DNA of 64,000 nt, taken from assembly GCA_028532985.1 (NCBI GenBank), contig JANCIK010000004.1, forward strand, positions 248,001 to 312,000, written 5' to 3'. Source of the DNA: Stropharia rugosoannulata. Lineage: Eukaryota > Basidiomycota > Agaricomycetes > Agaricales > Strophariaceae. A program made the translations under genes and the position numbers. Position 1 is the stretch's first letter; the number at the start of each line of letters is the position of its first letter. The notes under the pieces were generated by a model. That model had not been told where the DNA came from. It was given only the letters and a program-made list of their open reading frames with translations, and did no database searches. Below, piece after piece: positions 45,554 through 58,398 of this stretch.

Positions 45554-46573
45554 TGACGATGTCGCCAGGCCTCGAGTTTCAAGAGTCAAATTCACCTAAG
45601 TTGTTACTCAATATTACTTGTAAGAGCAACATGTACTCTTTACAACGTTTGCCCCGAGGTCAGCATCTGAATTTATTTGAATTCAACACATGTCTATAGC
45701 AATGTCTCCATGCATGGACATATCGACCTGTGAACTCCATGGACGGAGACTTAATTTAGGCCAAGTGACTCCAAACACCATGATGTATGAGTTCATTCAC
45801 GTTTAGAAGAAAGAAACGAGGCAGAAGCAGATGGAAGATGAGGTTGTCGTATCATTAAATCGAAGTAGTAGAAATAAATTGAAACTAGCACATCGGGCTC
45901 ATGTCCGGGTGACGATCTTTCATCTCCAATTGCCAGATAACTGTTATTGCCATAAGTGACTAGTGATACTTATAGTAGTGGCAACCAGCACGCAATGTGA
46001 TCATAGTTGCTTTCAGGAGATTGATAGTGAAATAAATCTATCTGCACTCCAGTAAAAAATTCCGGCATCATGCTTCAAGCTGCAAGCTACATGTTCCAAT
46101 TTTCATGGCTCACATACACTTAAAAAATAAGGACTGCATTCTGACGTTGTTTTAAATTCGCGAAAGCCATGCAATTTGTTAAATACTATGTATAGCAGAA
46201 AGAAACTAGAAAGCATGATCTTCGTGCATATTAATTATCGAAAGCGCAACGCCACTCCCAAGTCCGAGACACAGAGTATCTAGGAGATGCCAGACAACGA
46301 ATGGAGGAGAGTATGTAGCGGGTGGATAGGGAGTACGGACTAAGAAGGTAAGAGTAATAATAAGATCCTAAACAGGGATCGGGCGTCAAAAGTCCAAGTG
46401 AGAGAGGTGATACAACAATTACCCAAAAGAAGAAGTGCTACTGCAGAAACCGTAAAGACTGGATAGTCCGGGCGCATGAAAAAATATTTATGGTGATACA
46501 ATTATCGTATGACGAGTCAGGATGTCGTTTTTAAAGTGAAGGTGAGTCTAGAAAAGGGCAGAAAAAGAGTACC
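45554..46573. other. Convergent intergenic region
   Basis: A one-kilobase spacer between converging genes. It is AT-rich with no credible frame or repeat. Confidence 0.4.
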
Positions 46574-49500
46574 TCAGTAGCTAAAGATCATAAGATATGG
46601 GTTGAGCACAAGCTTTATGGACATAACTGGTCAGCGGACAGATTACGCAGGAAAATCGATGAGACTCACTGGAACCAAAATGTGGCATCCTACGACGAGC
46701 GAGAGTGGGATAATGAGCGGCCAATCAGACCCAGATATTTGCCACTCGAAGGGAACAATATTGGTGGTGAATATAATCATCATCGCGATACAAGCGAAGC
46801 AGATCATGAATGACAACTTGAAGCGCTGCCAAATGCGCGGTACCTCGATCCAGAAGGACGACAGCTCAACTTCTTTTCCTGTCGATCCCCACGTCCTAGT
46901 ATCTGCCTGTCAGCACCAAAATTATTTAACTTTGTATCCCACGTACATGTCATAAGAAAACAGATGTGCAAGGAGGGCAGTGGACAAATGGATACTCATC
47001 CCGCCGAAGAAGAAGAGGCTAGTTAGACGATGCGTGATCAGCATATTTTTACTCAAATAGACAGTTTTACACGCACAAGAAAGGAATCCATCGCAAGTTT
47101 TCGAACAACGCTCCGAAAAAGTTACGATGTCCTAATCTGTATTCCAGAAGGGTAAAGCCGATATTTCCAACGCCCGGGAAGACGACAACACATGCGAGCA
47201 GAATTTCAAAGCTCTTCAAGTAAAAGCGGTCCAAGTCCGGGGCGAGACCAAGAATGAGGTAATTGACTACCGAACCAACAGTCGCAGCGGCGATACCGTC
47301 TAAAACATAAAGCAACAGGATTAGCGTTTGTATCCAATGTAACGCGCTATTTTTAGACGAGCGCCTAGCATGGATTACGTACAGTACGAGAACATATCTA
47401 AACACATACAAATAAGATAAGTCAGTAAACGAGGATGGAGGAATTATGCATAGAGGAAGCACATACAGGACATCATTCCAACCTTGTAGTGAAGGGGGGC
47501 AGCAGACCACACGAAGTTACGTAGTTGCTGACTAATGGGACCCTTTTTCCACCATTTGATTAAGGGATTGAATATAATCTCGTTACAGCCTGCCTCAACG
47601 CGTCAGTATCTCTGCTCATCCTTTCAAACGGATTGAGAGTCAACGAAAGAGCTCACCATAGGCATATTTCTGCCATCGCGCTAACTCATCTACGACTGTT
47701 AAACTAACTCCTTCCTTGAATCCACCGTTCGAGTAAGTTGCCCAGCGAAGGTTGTAGCCCTTTAGCAACAACCTTAATGCAAGATCAAAGTCTTCGCTGA
47801 CGTTAGCCTCGCTCCACTGCTTCAGTTTCCCATCGGCCGGATCAATGAAGGCCGCGTCCTGGACGGCGCTCCAGCGAAGGAAGGCATTATGTCCAACGAA
47901 CGGTGCGACCTCTCCGTTAGCACACCCAAGAGAGATACATTTGTTGATACGTCGGGTGAAGTGAGTGATACCATTCTCAAAGTAGTGGTGGGCGACCTGC
48001 ATGACATCACTCTCATGCTGGATGATAGCAACGTCGGGGCTGGCACCCATCTCGCGAGCAGCATCGCGGAAGCAGTCCTCAGGTACGATAGTATCGGCGT
48101 CGATGATGAGAATGATCTGCCCAACACGAATGGACTTTCCGTTGGCACACCAAGGCATGAACCGCCTTCCGCTTTCCTCGAAGATTGCCTCTTGCGCCAT
48201 TTTCATCGCACGGTCCTCGAGGCACTCCTCCGCGCTGTCCTCTGCACCTTCCGCTTCGAGTTGGGCAAGGAACGTCTCGAGTTTGAGAGAGAGAGCCAAG
48301 CCATAGTTCATGTTCGATGCTTTCTTGAACTTGCCTGCACGCTTGAATCCTCCAGGAGCAGAGTTGTGTCCAGGACGGGCGACCCAGCCAATGTTGTGGT
48401 TGGCGTAAAAGGCGAGGCGCTCCTTCCTGTCAGCCTCGCTTATGAGCTGTAGACCATCATCGCATATGAAGATAGCAGAGGTGCCTCCTAAAGACAAGTG
48501 GAAACGAAGTCAGTACCTCGTCGACAAAAAAATCCACGAAAACATATTGGAATCTAATAATAGAATCCTTAAAGGAAGTAAAATCTAAAAATAGAACCAA
48601 CCTTGTCTCGCATATGTTTGCATGGCTTTTTTCACACTGAACACCGACGGTGCGATGGTCAGCTCCAGACTCTCCTTATACACAGGTAACTGGATAGTGA
48701 TATGTGGCAGATTGCGATCAACCTCTGGATTGGGCTCGGGGGCAATGGCAGAGTAATACATGGAGTTTTCGTGGTACTGAGCCACGGGTCCAAGTCTACA
48801 ATATATGTCGAAGTCAGTTCTGTAGAATTGCGCAAGGGGTCATGGAGTATACGCACATCAAGCACAGATTTCCAACAAGCTGCAGGCAGAAGAACTAGGG
48901 ACGTCGAAACACATGTCAGCAGCCAATACAACACAATCGGGACACAAGACAGCATCAGATACGTGAACCGAAATAGAACACGGGTAGAAATGCAGTCAAA
49001 AAAGGTTTGGCACCAGTAACACCCGACGCGTCTTAAGCGACGAGAGATTAAGGGAGAAAATGCAATGGAATGAAGATCGAGCCGCCATGTGAATCAGAAT
49101 AATGTCAATTACCACGGGGAATGAAGGGAACAAGAAAGACAATCCCAAGGTTGGAAGCGTTACTCACAATTGACACGCAAAAGATAACTGGGAGGGTGAC
49201 AACGAGTGCGAAGCGTGTTGTACTACCGTCGAGGGCAAACTCTTCAAGAAGCTGGGATACACCTGATACGGCGAAGTCTACTCTTCTTGTCAACATACAG
49301 TTCATGTATACAATATTTGTACTCACAGGCAGAAAGGCCAGCGCCAGCTCCTGCGTAAATCGGTCCGATAAGCACATATTTGCGTGGTTTCTCTTTGTGG
49401 CCCTTCTCCGAGTCGCTACTTGCGTCGTTTGACGATACTTTTCCAGGAGCGCGAGGTTCAAGGCGCCAGCTCCACCACTTGCGCTTTGCAGGTGCTTGCG

Positions 49501-50431
49501 TCGGCGGTGCGGTGGCTGCATCGGCCTGCGCCGAGGAGTTGTCTACCTCATCCTTGACCAGGTTGACACGGACTACCGTGCGCGCGACATCCTTCTCTTT
49601 CTCATTGAGGTTAATGGCTATCGCGCTTTGCGACGCGTCTGGGGATGCAAACGTGCTTGGAGCTGCGGTACTGGGCACGCCGGGAACATGCGGTGTAGCT
49701 GGGATGCCGATCGAGCCGCGTGAGGCCAATGAAGTCGGTGGAGAGTACGCGGGAACAGAGCGTGTGCGCCATATGTGTTTGATGAGCTTCTCTTCAAACT
49801 CTTTGCACAATGGGATTATGGTTTCCAGATGGTATGACCATAGCACAACCGAACGCTCATCGCGCTGTATGGGCAGTCATTATTACACATGAAGGATTGT
49901 CCTGACAAGTGATACTCACAATAAACGCACCGCACTGGTCCTTTTCGGCACCAGGAAGTTGCTCTATTGTGTCCAGGATTTGAATGCGCGTATTACTGTC
50001 AATATAGAGACAGTCGTCATCCGGACCACTGTGTAGTACATGATTGTCAGTTGGCGCGAAACTAACACCAACGTGGTGCGAACAGTTCAAATGAAAACGC
50101 ACATCTTGCGAATGGCGGCCTGCACGGCGGTGTTGCGTATCTTAACAGCAACTACGGGGTTGAGGCGGCGAACAGCGGCCTCAAATGGGATGAGCGCTGG
50201 GTTTTCATAAGGAAACACCCTGAAGAAGCCGTTCTCAACACGCATAGCAACACCCGTTGAGACGGTCTCCTCGACTGGCATAAACCAGTTCTCCTGCTGC
50301 GTACTTTCGTCTGAGCATTTACGGTCCGTTTTTAATTATACTGTTGACCAATTGTTATTCTACGCACATATTTTATGCAGCCATGCGTCCCAGAGGTCGT
50401 AGTCTGCATTATGGATCGTGACTGCAGCCAT
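46574..50431 (-). CDS. Multi-span family-2 glycosyltransferase (GT2), fungal type
   Basis: A membrane glycosyltransferase using a nucleotide sugar to build a cell-surface polymer; the product is not known from sequence. The start is ATG at 50431 (MAAVTIHNADYDLWDAWLHK). A donor at codon ATA T|GTGCGT joins in phase to YESTQQENWFMPVEETVSTG, and the reading continues to DCLYIDSNTRIQILDTIEQL. A cytosolic Ser/Pro/Ala-rich loop precedes the first membrane segments (YVLIGPIYAGAGAG; LVVTLPVIFCVSIVS). The catalytic domain has ITIQLPVYKESLE, AIFICDDGLQ, GQIILIIDADTIVPED (the D-x-D), NVSEDFDLALRLLLKG and the acceptor motif ELARWQKYAYGELF. C-terminal helices include FLCLFFFGGMSIHLSTALLA and end at LVLNPYLMIFSY, TGA 46574-46576. 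About ten or more introns are present and not all are fixed. The gene is divergent from a GH16 gene, consistent with wall biosynthesis. Confidence 0.88.
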
Positions 50432-51259
50432 CGCGGGCGGGAAGCGCGGGAAAGGAGGGGAGGGCGCGGGTGGCAGGGGGGGAGCGACGAGAAAGAAACG
50501 GGGCAATGCCTTTATACTTACATGCGGCTTCTCAGCTGCAAAAGTACTACTGTGACGTGACAACCGGAAGTCTTTACAGAGCCCTCCGTTCGGTTTGGAG
50601 GCTGTTTGGAATAATTGCTTCTGTTCCTGTCCCCTGGTGTCTGTGCATGCCGTGCCGTCCTATGGCCGTTAATCTGGATTTGTGCTTTATCTCGCCCACA
50701 CCGTGTCTGTCTACGCTTAGCAGATGATAGATAGATAGATGCGATGGCTATTTTTTGCTCGCCATCGGAATGATACTTATCTTTGTCGCACATCCTGTCC
50801 TGACGTGACAGTACCTCGAACATAGCTTGCTCCGTAAGTATCTTGGTGCCGACGATAGGCCGTGTCGGTCGTTCAGTGCTTATCCCATACGGGATATGAA
50901 TGACCAAAGGTGGCGAGTGCATTCCAATAACTTTTCGGAGGGGCGGATAATCCAACCTCCGGGAAAACAGGAGGTTCTGCAAAAATACGAGACATATGGC
51001 TTGCTGGTGACTGACTGATGTGATCTGGCAGCAAAGGGGGACACGCCCTCGGAATGGTCGCCTGTGTGACAGCGTGGGCAGCCGAAGAATCGAGTGTCTC
51101 GCTCCGCAGGAAGACAGTCACCGCCCTTTGTGCGCTGCACGCATCTCCGATCGATTCTTAATTCTAATGGAAGGAATTTCCCCACGTAAAAAGAAAGTAA
51201 GCCGACAACAACCCCCATATAAGCAAAGTGAGGCCTCCCACACTGCAGCAGCACGCACC
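50432..51259. promoter_or_regulatory. Divergent promoter region of GT2 and GH16 genes
   Basis: An 828-bp region lies between divergent starts. It includes a short GATA tandem (50725-50740) that also supplies GATA-factor-like sites. A frame open upstream of 51260 runs into the GH16 gene, but the ATG at 51260 has the best context (GCACCATGTCC). No other gene is visible. Confidence 0.4.
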
Positions 51260-53349
51260 ATGTCCGACTCCCTCCCGAGCACAAGCTCAAATTCCATCAA
51301 CCTAAGGCCAGCTACTGGCTCGCGCCCTGGTACTGCAGAGCGCCAGAGCGAGCGTAGCAGCGACCGGCCAGACACTGCCGCCTCCGACCCCTTCGCGTCG
51401 CCTTTTTCGTCTCGCGCGCCTTCTATTCACCACCAGCCACCGTCGCCAGGCAGCTCCCGTATCTCCTTCCCCGATACCGCGTCGGCTGCAGGCTTCTCAC
51501 CGCGCCGTTCAATCCTTGCCCAGGCAGGTTATGGCGCCCCCGCATACTCCAGCGCGCTCTCCAGTGCTGCGCGCCTCTCCGCCGGCCCGGGCAGCATGGC
51601 CACTCTTCCAGCGGGGCTCGCGTCGCCCACTGCAAGCAGCGCAGCACTGGGCGCTAGCACGTTCAACGTCAATGGTGCCTCAGCCGCATTTGGAAGCCCA
51701 CCAGCAATGGGGAACGGGGTGATAAAAAACAAAGTGCCGCGAATGAAATCGCACATGCTGCCGCCTGGCACCACTGTGGCAAAACCGTGGGCAGTCAAAA
51801 AAGGAGCTCGCGAGATCTTCTCATACTGGGTCGTGTACGCCATCGTCCTCGTCGGCGTTGCAGCGGGAGCTGTGCAGTGCTGGCTGACATTCGTGCGTGT
51901 TCCGCTCGACCGTGCGCCACTGTGTCTTGTTCTCGACCAAGATTTCAGTGATGAGAGCACAGTATTCGGCGAGAATGGTACTTTCTTCCGTGAAGTAAGC
52001 ATGGATGGCTTTGGGTGAGTAATTTTACTGATTATGTGCGCATACACTCACAACCCGTTTCCCGTGCATAGTAACGGGGAGTTCGAAATGACGACCGCGT
52101 CGAGGAACAACTCCTTCGTGTCGAACGGGATGCTCTACATCGTGCCCACTTTGACTTCAGATAACATCGGCAGCCAGGCTGTGTTCGACGGCACAGTGTA
52201 CAACATCACCGGCTGTACCTTCAACGAGACGACGCCAAATAACGGGTTCATCGACGATGGCAACGGCGGACTCGTCTTTGACGCGGACGCCTACTACAAT
52301 GCTTGCAGTGCTGTGAGCAACGCGACGACGGGAACAATAATCAACCCCGTGCAGAGTGCGCGACTCACGACGCAGCGTAGTGCCAGCATCAAGTACGGGC
52401 GTGTTGAGATAAGAGCGAAAATGCCAAACGGGTAAGCTTTTCCCTCTCACGGGCCGGCATACCGCAACTGACTTTGGCTTGTAGCGACTGGCTCTGGCCC
52501 GCGATATGGATGCTACCCACCGAAAATGTCTATGGACCCTGGCCGCTGAGTGGGGAAATTGATATCGTCGAGTCTCGTGGTAACGGGATCCAGTACACCG
52601 CACAGTGCGTTTGTTGCTGCTGTCCAAGCGAGCTTGATTCTAATTAACGAAAACTAGTGGTTCTAATTTTGTTCAAGGATCACTCAACTGGGGCCCCGCA
52701 CCAAACCTGAACGGAATTTCGAAATCATACTCGTGGTGGGAGGACAAGCGCAAGAGCTTTGGCTCTGATTTCCACACATATGCACTGGAGTGGACAGAGG
52801 ATTTCCTGTGCGTATGCATACCCTCCTCATCAAGACATCTCTTAACGGGAGTTTCCTTTATTTAAACAGCCGGATATACGTAGATACACGCCTCCACACA
52901 TTACTGGATCTCAGGTTCAACGAGCCCTTCTTCAAGCGCGGACAATTCCCTCTGACAACACTTAACGGGAGTGCTCCAGTCGCAGTACAGAACCCTTGGA
53001 TCAACGGCACGAACGCGACGCCGTTCGACCAATCCTTCTACTTGATCCTCGACGTCGCTGTTGGCTCAACAAATGGATGGTTCCCTGAAGATCAGGGCAA
53101 CAAGCCTTGGCTTGATCAAGCAAAGAGTGAGCTTAACATTTGAGCTGTAAGGACTTCATGTACTGAACATTCTCTCTAGACCCACCTCGTGATTTCGCAA
53201 ACGCGGAAGCACAATGGTACCCGACATGGCCTAGTAATGTTCAGGACCGGGCAATGGTTGTGTGAGTCTTGATGACTTTTCTTTTAATACCTGTTCATTA
53301 ACATTTATCCTGCAATAGCGACTATGTAAAGATGTGGAAACACTGTTAG
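51260..53349 (+). CDS. Membrane-anchored GH16 beta-glucanase/transglycosylase-like protein
   Basis: Seven phase-consistent exons (51260-52014, 52072-52431, 52485-52604, 52658-52807, 52870-53126, 53180-53261, 53319-53349) give 584 residues. A long Ser/Pro/Ala cytosolic N-terminus is followed by one transmembrane helix (IFSYWVVYAIVLVGVAAGAV, about residues 190-215). The luminal GH16 fold has YGRVEIRAKMPNG, DWLWPAIWMLP and the catalytic signature GEIDIVES (E396, D398, E401). It also has GSLNWGPAP, HTYALEWTED and DQSFYLILDVAVGSTNGW, and ends DYVKMWKHC. Several NxT/NxS sites lie on the luminal side. A type II anchor plus GH16 resembles proteins of beta-1,6/1,3-glucan assembly (Kre6/Skn1 theme), but the sequence is closer to laminarinase-type GH16, so I give no symbol. 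Confidence 0.92.
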
Positions 53350-55013
53350 TCTACATCGATCCCTACCCATATATTTATTTCTCCGTCTCTGCACCGCTCG
53401 AAATGGACGGTCCACCAGCTACTTCCCGGTACTATAGATGCTTTCAAGGGCTCATAATCTGTCCCTGTTATTACTTTCTATACTCTGTCTTTCCTCGGTC
53501 TTTTCGTCACGAGCTTTATATAACATACTTACTTATAGTCCGCTCTTTGGTTGTTTTCGTTGGGTTTGTCTCAGGCCTTAGTTATCTCCACACTTGAACG
53601 TGGAGTGCTGAGTGCGCTGGCACTGTAATAAAAATGATTTTCAAAAGCATAAATTTATTTCTGTCCCAAAATTAAAAGCCGAAACCGAAAGGAGAGCACG
53701 CCCAGACTTCTGATTTACATTGTCTACCACTGACTCCGCCCTTCATTCACGTTGACTGTCAACTGTGACTACTGAGTAACAGATGGACCAGGAGGACAAT
53801 TTGTTTCATAGAAGCTGCTTCTCCCTGTTCCGCATTCACTGGGTTGATCGTAAATCATTGTATTTTGTATTATGTGAATTGTACTGTCTTTGACTTGCAT
53901 ACATCTCCCGGAGTGAACTTAGATCCCCAACCTCCCTTATTCTATACATTGACAATGCGGGAGGACACTCGAGGAACAAAAGGCTCCGCCCACCGGCTTC
54001 CTATGCTAGTCCTTCTCTGTAAATAAATTCCCTGCGTTCCGCGCGGTCGATTACACATCTTCTATGAGTTCGTCTTACAAGCAAGTCACTCACTTACATA
54101 CATGAATAGGTAGGTGTCTTTGCATCAATTGCACAAAATGATCAGGTTCAGGCCACTCCCACCGTCCTCTCATGCGAGCGACCTGACCTTAAGTCTTCTC
54201 ACTTCATTCCCACTTCCTCATTCCCATCACGCCCTTCGTTTCCAGAAGGGCGCATGTAGATCAGTCAATCGCACACATGCATTTACTGTACGTACATGCA
54301 ATAAGTACATGCGAAGGTATCACTGCATCACATCACCTTCGTTGCATTTAATTATCCAGGCATACTTCAGTAATAAACCTTGTATGATTAACCCAGATTG
54401 GCACATTCCCGGGCGCCGTAGAGCCTCGTAGAGCCCCGGACCCAATGTTCGCCGTGCAGATGTCGACTTGCGTCCCCGGGCGGAGATCAAGACCTGACTC
54501 AAGTGAACGGCGGCTGACATAACATTTGCAGTGTGCACTGCACATACTGTAAATACAATTTATAAGTGCTTCGATGACATGAAGCAGCGCGATATCATTA
54601 GGAAGATACCGACTCCCCACGCCTGCCAGCATGTCAGCAGTCAACGGCTCGTTGGCTGTGCCAGGACAATGTGGTTGGCTGGAAGCCCGGACGCCGATAG
54701 TGAAGCTCTGCGGTGAGGCCTAGACTCTAAGCAGAAGCCTCACTTCACGCCTGTGCATCTGGGAGAAAGAACGCAAATAATAGGTCCGCTTGAAACTGAT
54801 TGAGTTTGAGTGTGTGAGCATGGGGAAACAGAACGAGCCGGATGAATGTGCGTGATCGTGCGACGTGCGATGCGCGTGCGCGTGGCACAGCAGAATCAAT
54901 AGGATTCGGACGCAAAGTGGGTCGAAGAGACGCGCAGCCTTGACATAAACTTAAAGTACTCATATTGATATCTATTGAACCATTCTTATGGAATTCCAAC
55001 TCAGGTTATCGCT
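53350..55013. other. Gene-free stretch downstream of GH16
   Basis: I see no convincing gene in this 1.7 kb. Short frames lack splice support and family sense. Confidence 0.4.
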
Positions 55014-55130
55014 CTATACACCAACTTGTACCTTACGATCAGTCGCAAGTCTCCCGGCAAGCATTGTTTCCGGTCCAAACTTCTTCAAATAATCGGTGAC
55101 AAGTTTACCCTCTGCGTCGCGAACCTTACG
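55014..55130 (-). pseudogene. Isolated C-terminal coding fragment
   Basis: The minus strand reads VRDAEGKLVTDYLKKFGPET, then MLAGRLATDRKVQVGV and TAG (55014-55016). It has strong protein-like character and follows an AAG acceptor near 55125. No matching upstream exons were recognised, so it may be the tail of a decayed gene. Family unknown. Confidence 0.3.
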
Positions 55131-57026
55131 ATACACAGCTCAGTGGAATAGCCTCTTTATTTGGCAACTGGATACTTATATCTGGTGGCTTGAGGTGGCA
55201 TGTCATGCCACATCACGCCGACGTTACTACTATTTCAGGGACGCGATGGTATGCATGACATGTTCTCACAAAGCGCAGAGGTTTGAGCACATCACGAAAG
55301 CGCGAAAAGACATTGCTACATACGTATCTATTCATTCTACTTTGCCAAACACCAGCTAGGCATGACAAAGAATTGTTCCTGAGTGATGTGCGCTGCCGAT
55401 ACAAAGCTCCTAGAATATGGAACCCTTGTTTACGAACATGCGCGAATAACAGTCTCCTTACGCATCGTGACTGTGCTCCGCATCTTACTGCCTTATCTTG
55501 TCAGGAGACAAGAAGACATGATGCTATCTGCACGGCCAATCGTGAAATTGATACGCTCGAAGGCAAGTTGCTAGCGCCCCAGCCGCTGCGGCTCCGCATT
55601 CAACAATTTACACGCAACTCAACTTAAGCGACAGCACTATCGACCCTTCTGCTAAAATGTACAGCCAAAAAAAATTGCAGAATAAGTGTGAGTGCGCTGA
55701 CGGGAGACAATACGTTTCGCTTCTGTTGAGCAGCAATCTACTGACCTGCACTACTACAAATTTAACGAGTGAACAAATACACTGAAATCAAAGAAACGAA
55801 AAAGGGGCACCTAATCAAGATAGCATATATAAGCGCGAGACAGGCAGGCACCAGACGGTACTATTCACATACCGTGTGTATTCCATACAAGTCACATACC
55901 GCGTGGATGAAGATGCAATCGATACTTTCATTATCCTTCATTATGCAGCGACGGATCTGAGCTCGGACGTGTCGAGTCCTGTTATGCTTCACCTCGCTCT
56001 TGTCATACCGTCCGCCACTTTCGTACTAACCATTACTAGCACTCTAGCGCGCCCTTTGCACAACTTCGTACAAGAACCCCTCTCGCGTCTTGAGTTTGTA
56101 TTCTATTTTGGTCTGATCGGAATGGTCCAAGATAACCAGGCCCAGGGCAGACTTGCCAACTGCCTAGCGAGACGTGTCCGCGCGCAATGTACGTGCAGAA
56201 TGGCGTATGTAAATACATTGCTGATCCCATCCAATGTCGCGTCCACACCATCAACGGATGGACTGGCAATCATTGTTCTTGAATTCGGAATAACACTATA
56301 CTTAGTTTTCCGTCGGGACAGTGCAATAGACAACATGTAGAACACGCAAGACGGAGTGCAGAATTTGTCAGTTCAGTAAGACCGACATTGAACAAGTCAG
56401 TACAGGCAAGTCTACATACCAAAATGGACGGAAGATATATGACGTTTGATTGAGTGGAGTTGAAATGGAACAAGGTTTGAAGATGCAGTCTTGTCTGTTC
56501 ATTTCATATCCATAAAGTGGTCTGTAACAGGTTTATAGCCCTACCTGGGTAACACCGCATGCACTGAAATTGAAGTTAACAAACAAACAGTAAGGGGTCG
56601 CAAAAGAGCTTCAACATACCGTCTGTCATCTTGGAAAAGGCGTGTGTGATATGTCATGTCACCCTGTCGGACGAAAATGAGATATACACGACCCGAGAAG
56701 CGGGTGTTTTTGCTCTCAATATAAAAAAAAGCTGGAAGGCCAGGCACGTTGACTGCACTTGATAACATTCACGGCCGACTGTACATGGATAAGTGTCATG
56801 TCACGGCGAATTTTGTTGATGTTGTTTCTCGAGACAAGAGGTTGTTCTTCGAAGTCATCGTCCGGTGACAATCGCGAGAGCCAACCTATTGTATAAGTAT
56901 TGGAACGGTGCGAGTGTACCTCAGGCTTATGTATCGGTTGGCCAAGAGTATTGAGGTTCAGCTGAGAAGACGCATGGCCGACCATCTGTCGAACGAAGAT
57001 ATCCATTAAAGTAATTTTGTAATAAT
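55131..57026. other. Gene-poor stretch
   Basis: A 155-codon open frame at 55876-56340 (plus) contains a hydrophobic run (MLHLALVIPSATFVLTITST) and could be part of a small membrane protein. It has no recognisable family, and the opposite strand is open over part of it. No other gene is visible. Confidence 0.3.
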
Positions 57027-57968
57027 TTATGAAGAGGGTAAAGCGTCTGTGATATTGACAACTGTGCCGTCATCGCATATAACCCGGAATCGGACTGCAA
57101 CATCAGAGGTGAGATAACAAAGAAACAAAAGTGCAGCCGCGCAATCAAATAGGACAAAATGGGATACTCACGAACGGTAAATGGATGCCCCTTTTCTTTG
57201 CGTATACTTGTGAAATATAAAGTGCCGGAACCTGTGTTACGGAGAGTATGCGTCAAGCTATACATCATATATAGAGTGATAGTATTTACCTTTCGAGCCA
57301 CGTATTCTGAAGCTCACATCGATATTCCCTTGCAATTGGCTGATCTAATTGACATGAAAGTGAGCATTTGACCCATACACATCATACAGGTATGACGGTT
57401 GGCCAGAAACAGCGAATTGGGTGAACAATGAAGTGAAAACACTCACATGTCCGTTCACTAATGGGTCGCCATTAAGATACCACTCAGGTTGTGGTCGAAT
57501 GGCCTCTCCCAAGACCTCCCGTAACTGAGGGTCCGCCTTGAGCGCGCGCACAATACTCCGGAATACGGAACTCGATAGTTTCTCCTGATTGTTTGCCACA
57601 GTCATAAACGCGAGCCATCCTCCAATGCCCACCGCTGCGCCCACCAACGCGAGAGGCCACTTTGACTGTTTGAGATTGAAGCAAGAGCCAGAAGACAAAC
57701 AAACGAGAACAAAAACCGAGTCAGCCAAGATACCTTTACCAATCCACAAGCAATATTCTCTTACCTGAATTTTAGGCAAAGCCCTATGCGGGGGATGTTT
57801 CGCGTAATATGGCCTTGGACGCGAGGGTTCGGAGAAGGTTTCAATGACTGGTTGGCGAGTTGGTGGGGGTGGACGAGGAAGGTCAGTCGCATAGTTTCTG
57901 CACCGAGCAGAGAAGACACGCGTCGATGGGCGAAAAAGTATTAGACGAGGTAAGGAGATTATTGACAT
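57027..57968 (-). CDS. coa1: Coa1-like mitochondrial cytochrome c oxidase assembly protein
   Basis: Coa1 is an inner-membrane factor that stabilises Cox1 intermediates during complex IV assembly. Exon 1 (57968-57765) encodes a mitochondrial presequence-like N-terminus rich in R and S without acids (MSIISLPRLILFRPSTRVFS) and a Pro-rich linker ending in KIQ. The next exon has one transmembrane helix (WPLALVGAAVGIGGWLAF) followed by SSSVFRSIVRALKADPQLRE, VLGEAIRPQPEW and NGDPLVNGHV. Later exons read NQLQGNIDVSFRIRGSK, GTGTLYFTSIRKEKGHPFTV and FRVICDDGTVVNITDALPSS, then TAA (57027-57029). The helix followed by a Leu-Gly-x-x-Ile motif, G-x-I-D-x-x-F and a Gly-rich strand match the Coa1 (DUF1783) fold. 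Tim21 is a less likely alternative. Confidence 0.8.
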
Positions 57969-58398
57969 AGCTATCTGAGAGTAAGTAGAGAAATTATAGA
58001 GTCATAAACCGCGTTCATGCAAGGTCCGGGACGCGGGCAAGCAGCGGGGTTGCTTTTGCGGACACCGGGTCGCGGTCACGCCGATGGTTAAAATCAGATG
58101 CTTGTCATGCATCTTATCTTATCTGAATCTTCCTTCGAACGCTCAAAGTTCTCTTTGAGCTCTGTGCGACATTTGCAACACGCATTTACTAGCCGATAAA
58201 AATTCAATGTGTATTAAATTACTGTCAAATCTAGTTACTTAATAATAAATTCTTGAGTAGTTACTAACTCGTAATAAGTAAGGTAACAATAATTGAATAC
58301 CATGTAGAAACGTACTTGGACTGACTTTGACTTTGAAATGTCTTTTGATCAACTTTCGATTTCTTAACTATCCTTTGTTGGCCTTTTGTCCTGGCTTT
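57969..58398. promoter_or_regulatory. Upstream region of the Coa1-like gene
   Basis: A 430-bp spacer holds the Coa1-like promoter and the F-box gene's 3' region. No gene was seen. Confidence 0.35.

Noticed and set aside
47889..48452. 187-codon plus-strand frame
   Set aside because: It lies antisense to the GT2 catalytic exon and has no independent support.
49380..49892. 170-codon plus-strand frame
   Set aside because: It is the antisense shadow of the GT2 Ser/Pro/Ala loop.
50725..50740. GATA repeat as a microsatellite of interest
   Set aside because: Only about four units, which is ordinary.
52157..52627. 156-codon minus-strand frame
   Set aside because: It is antisense to GH16 exons that keep phase and carry the catalytic motif.
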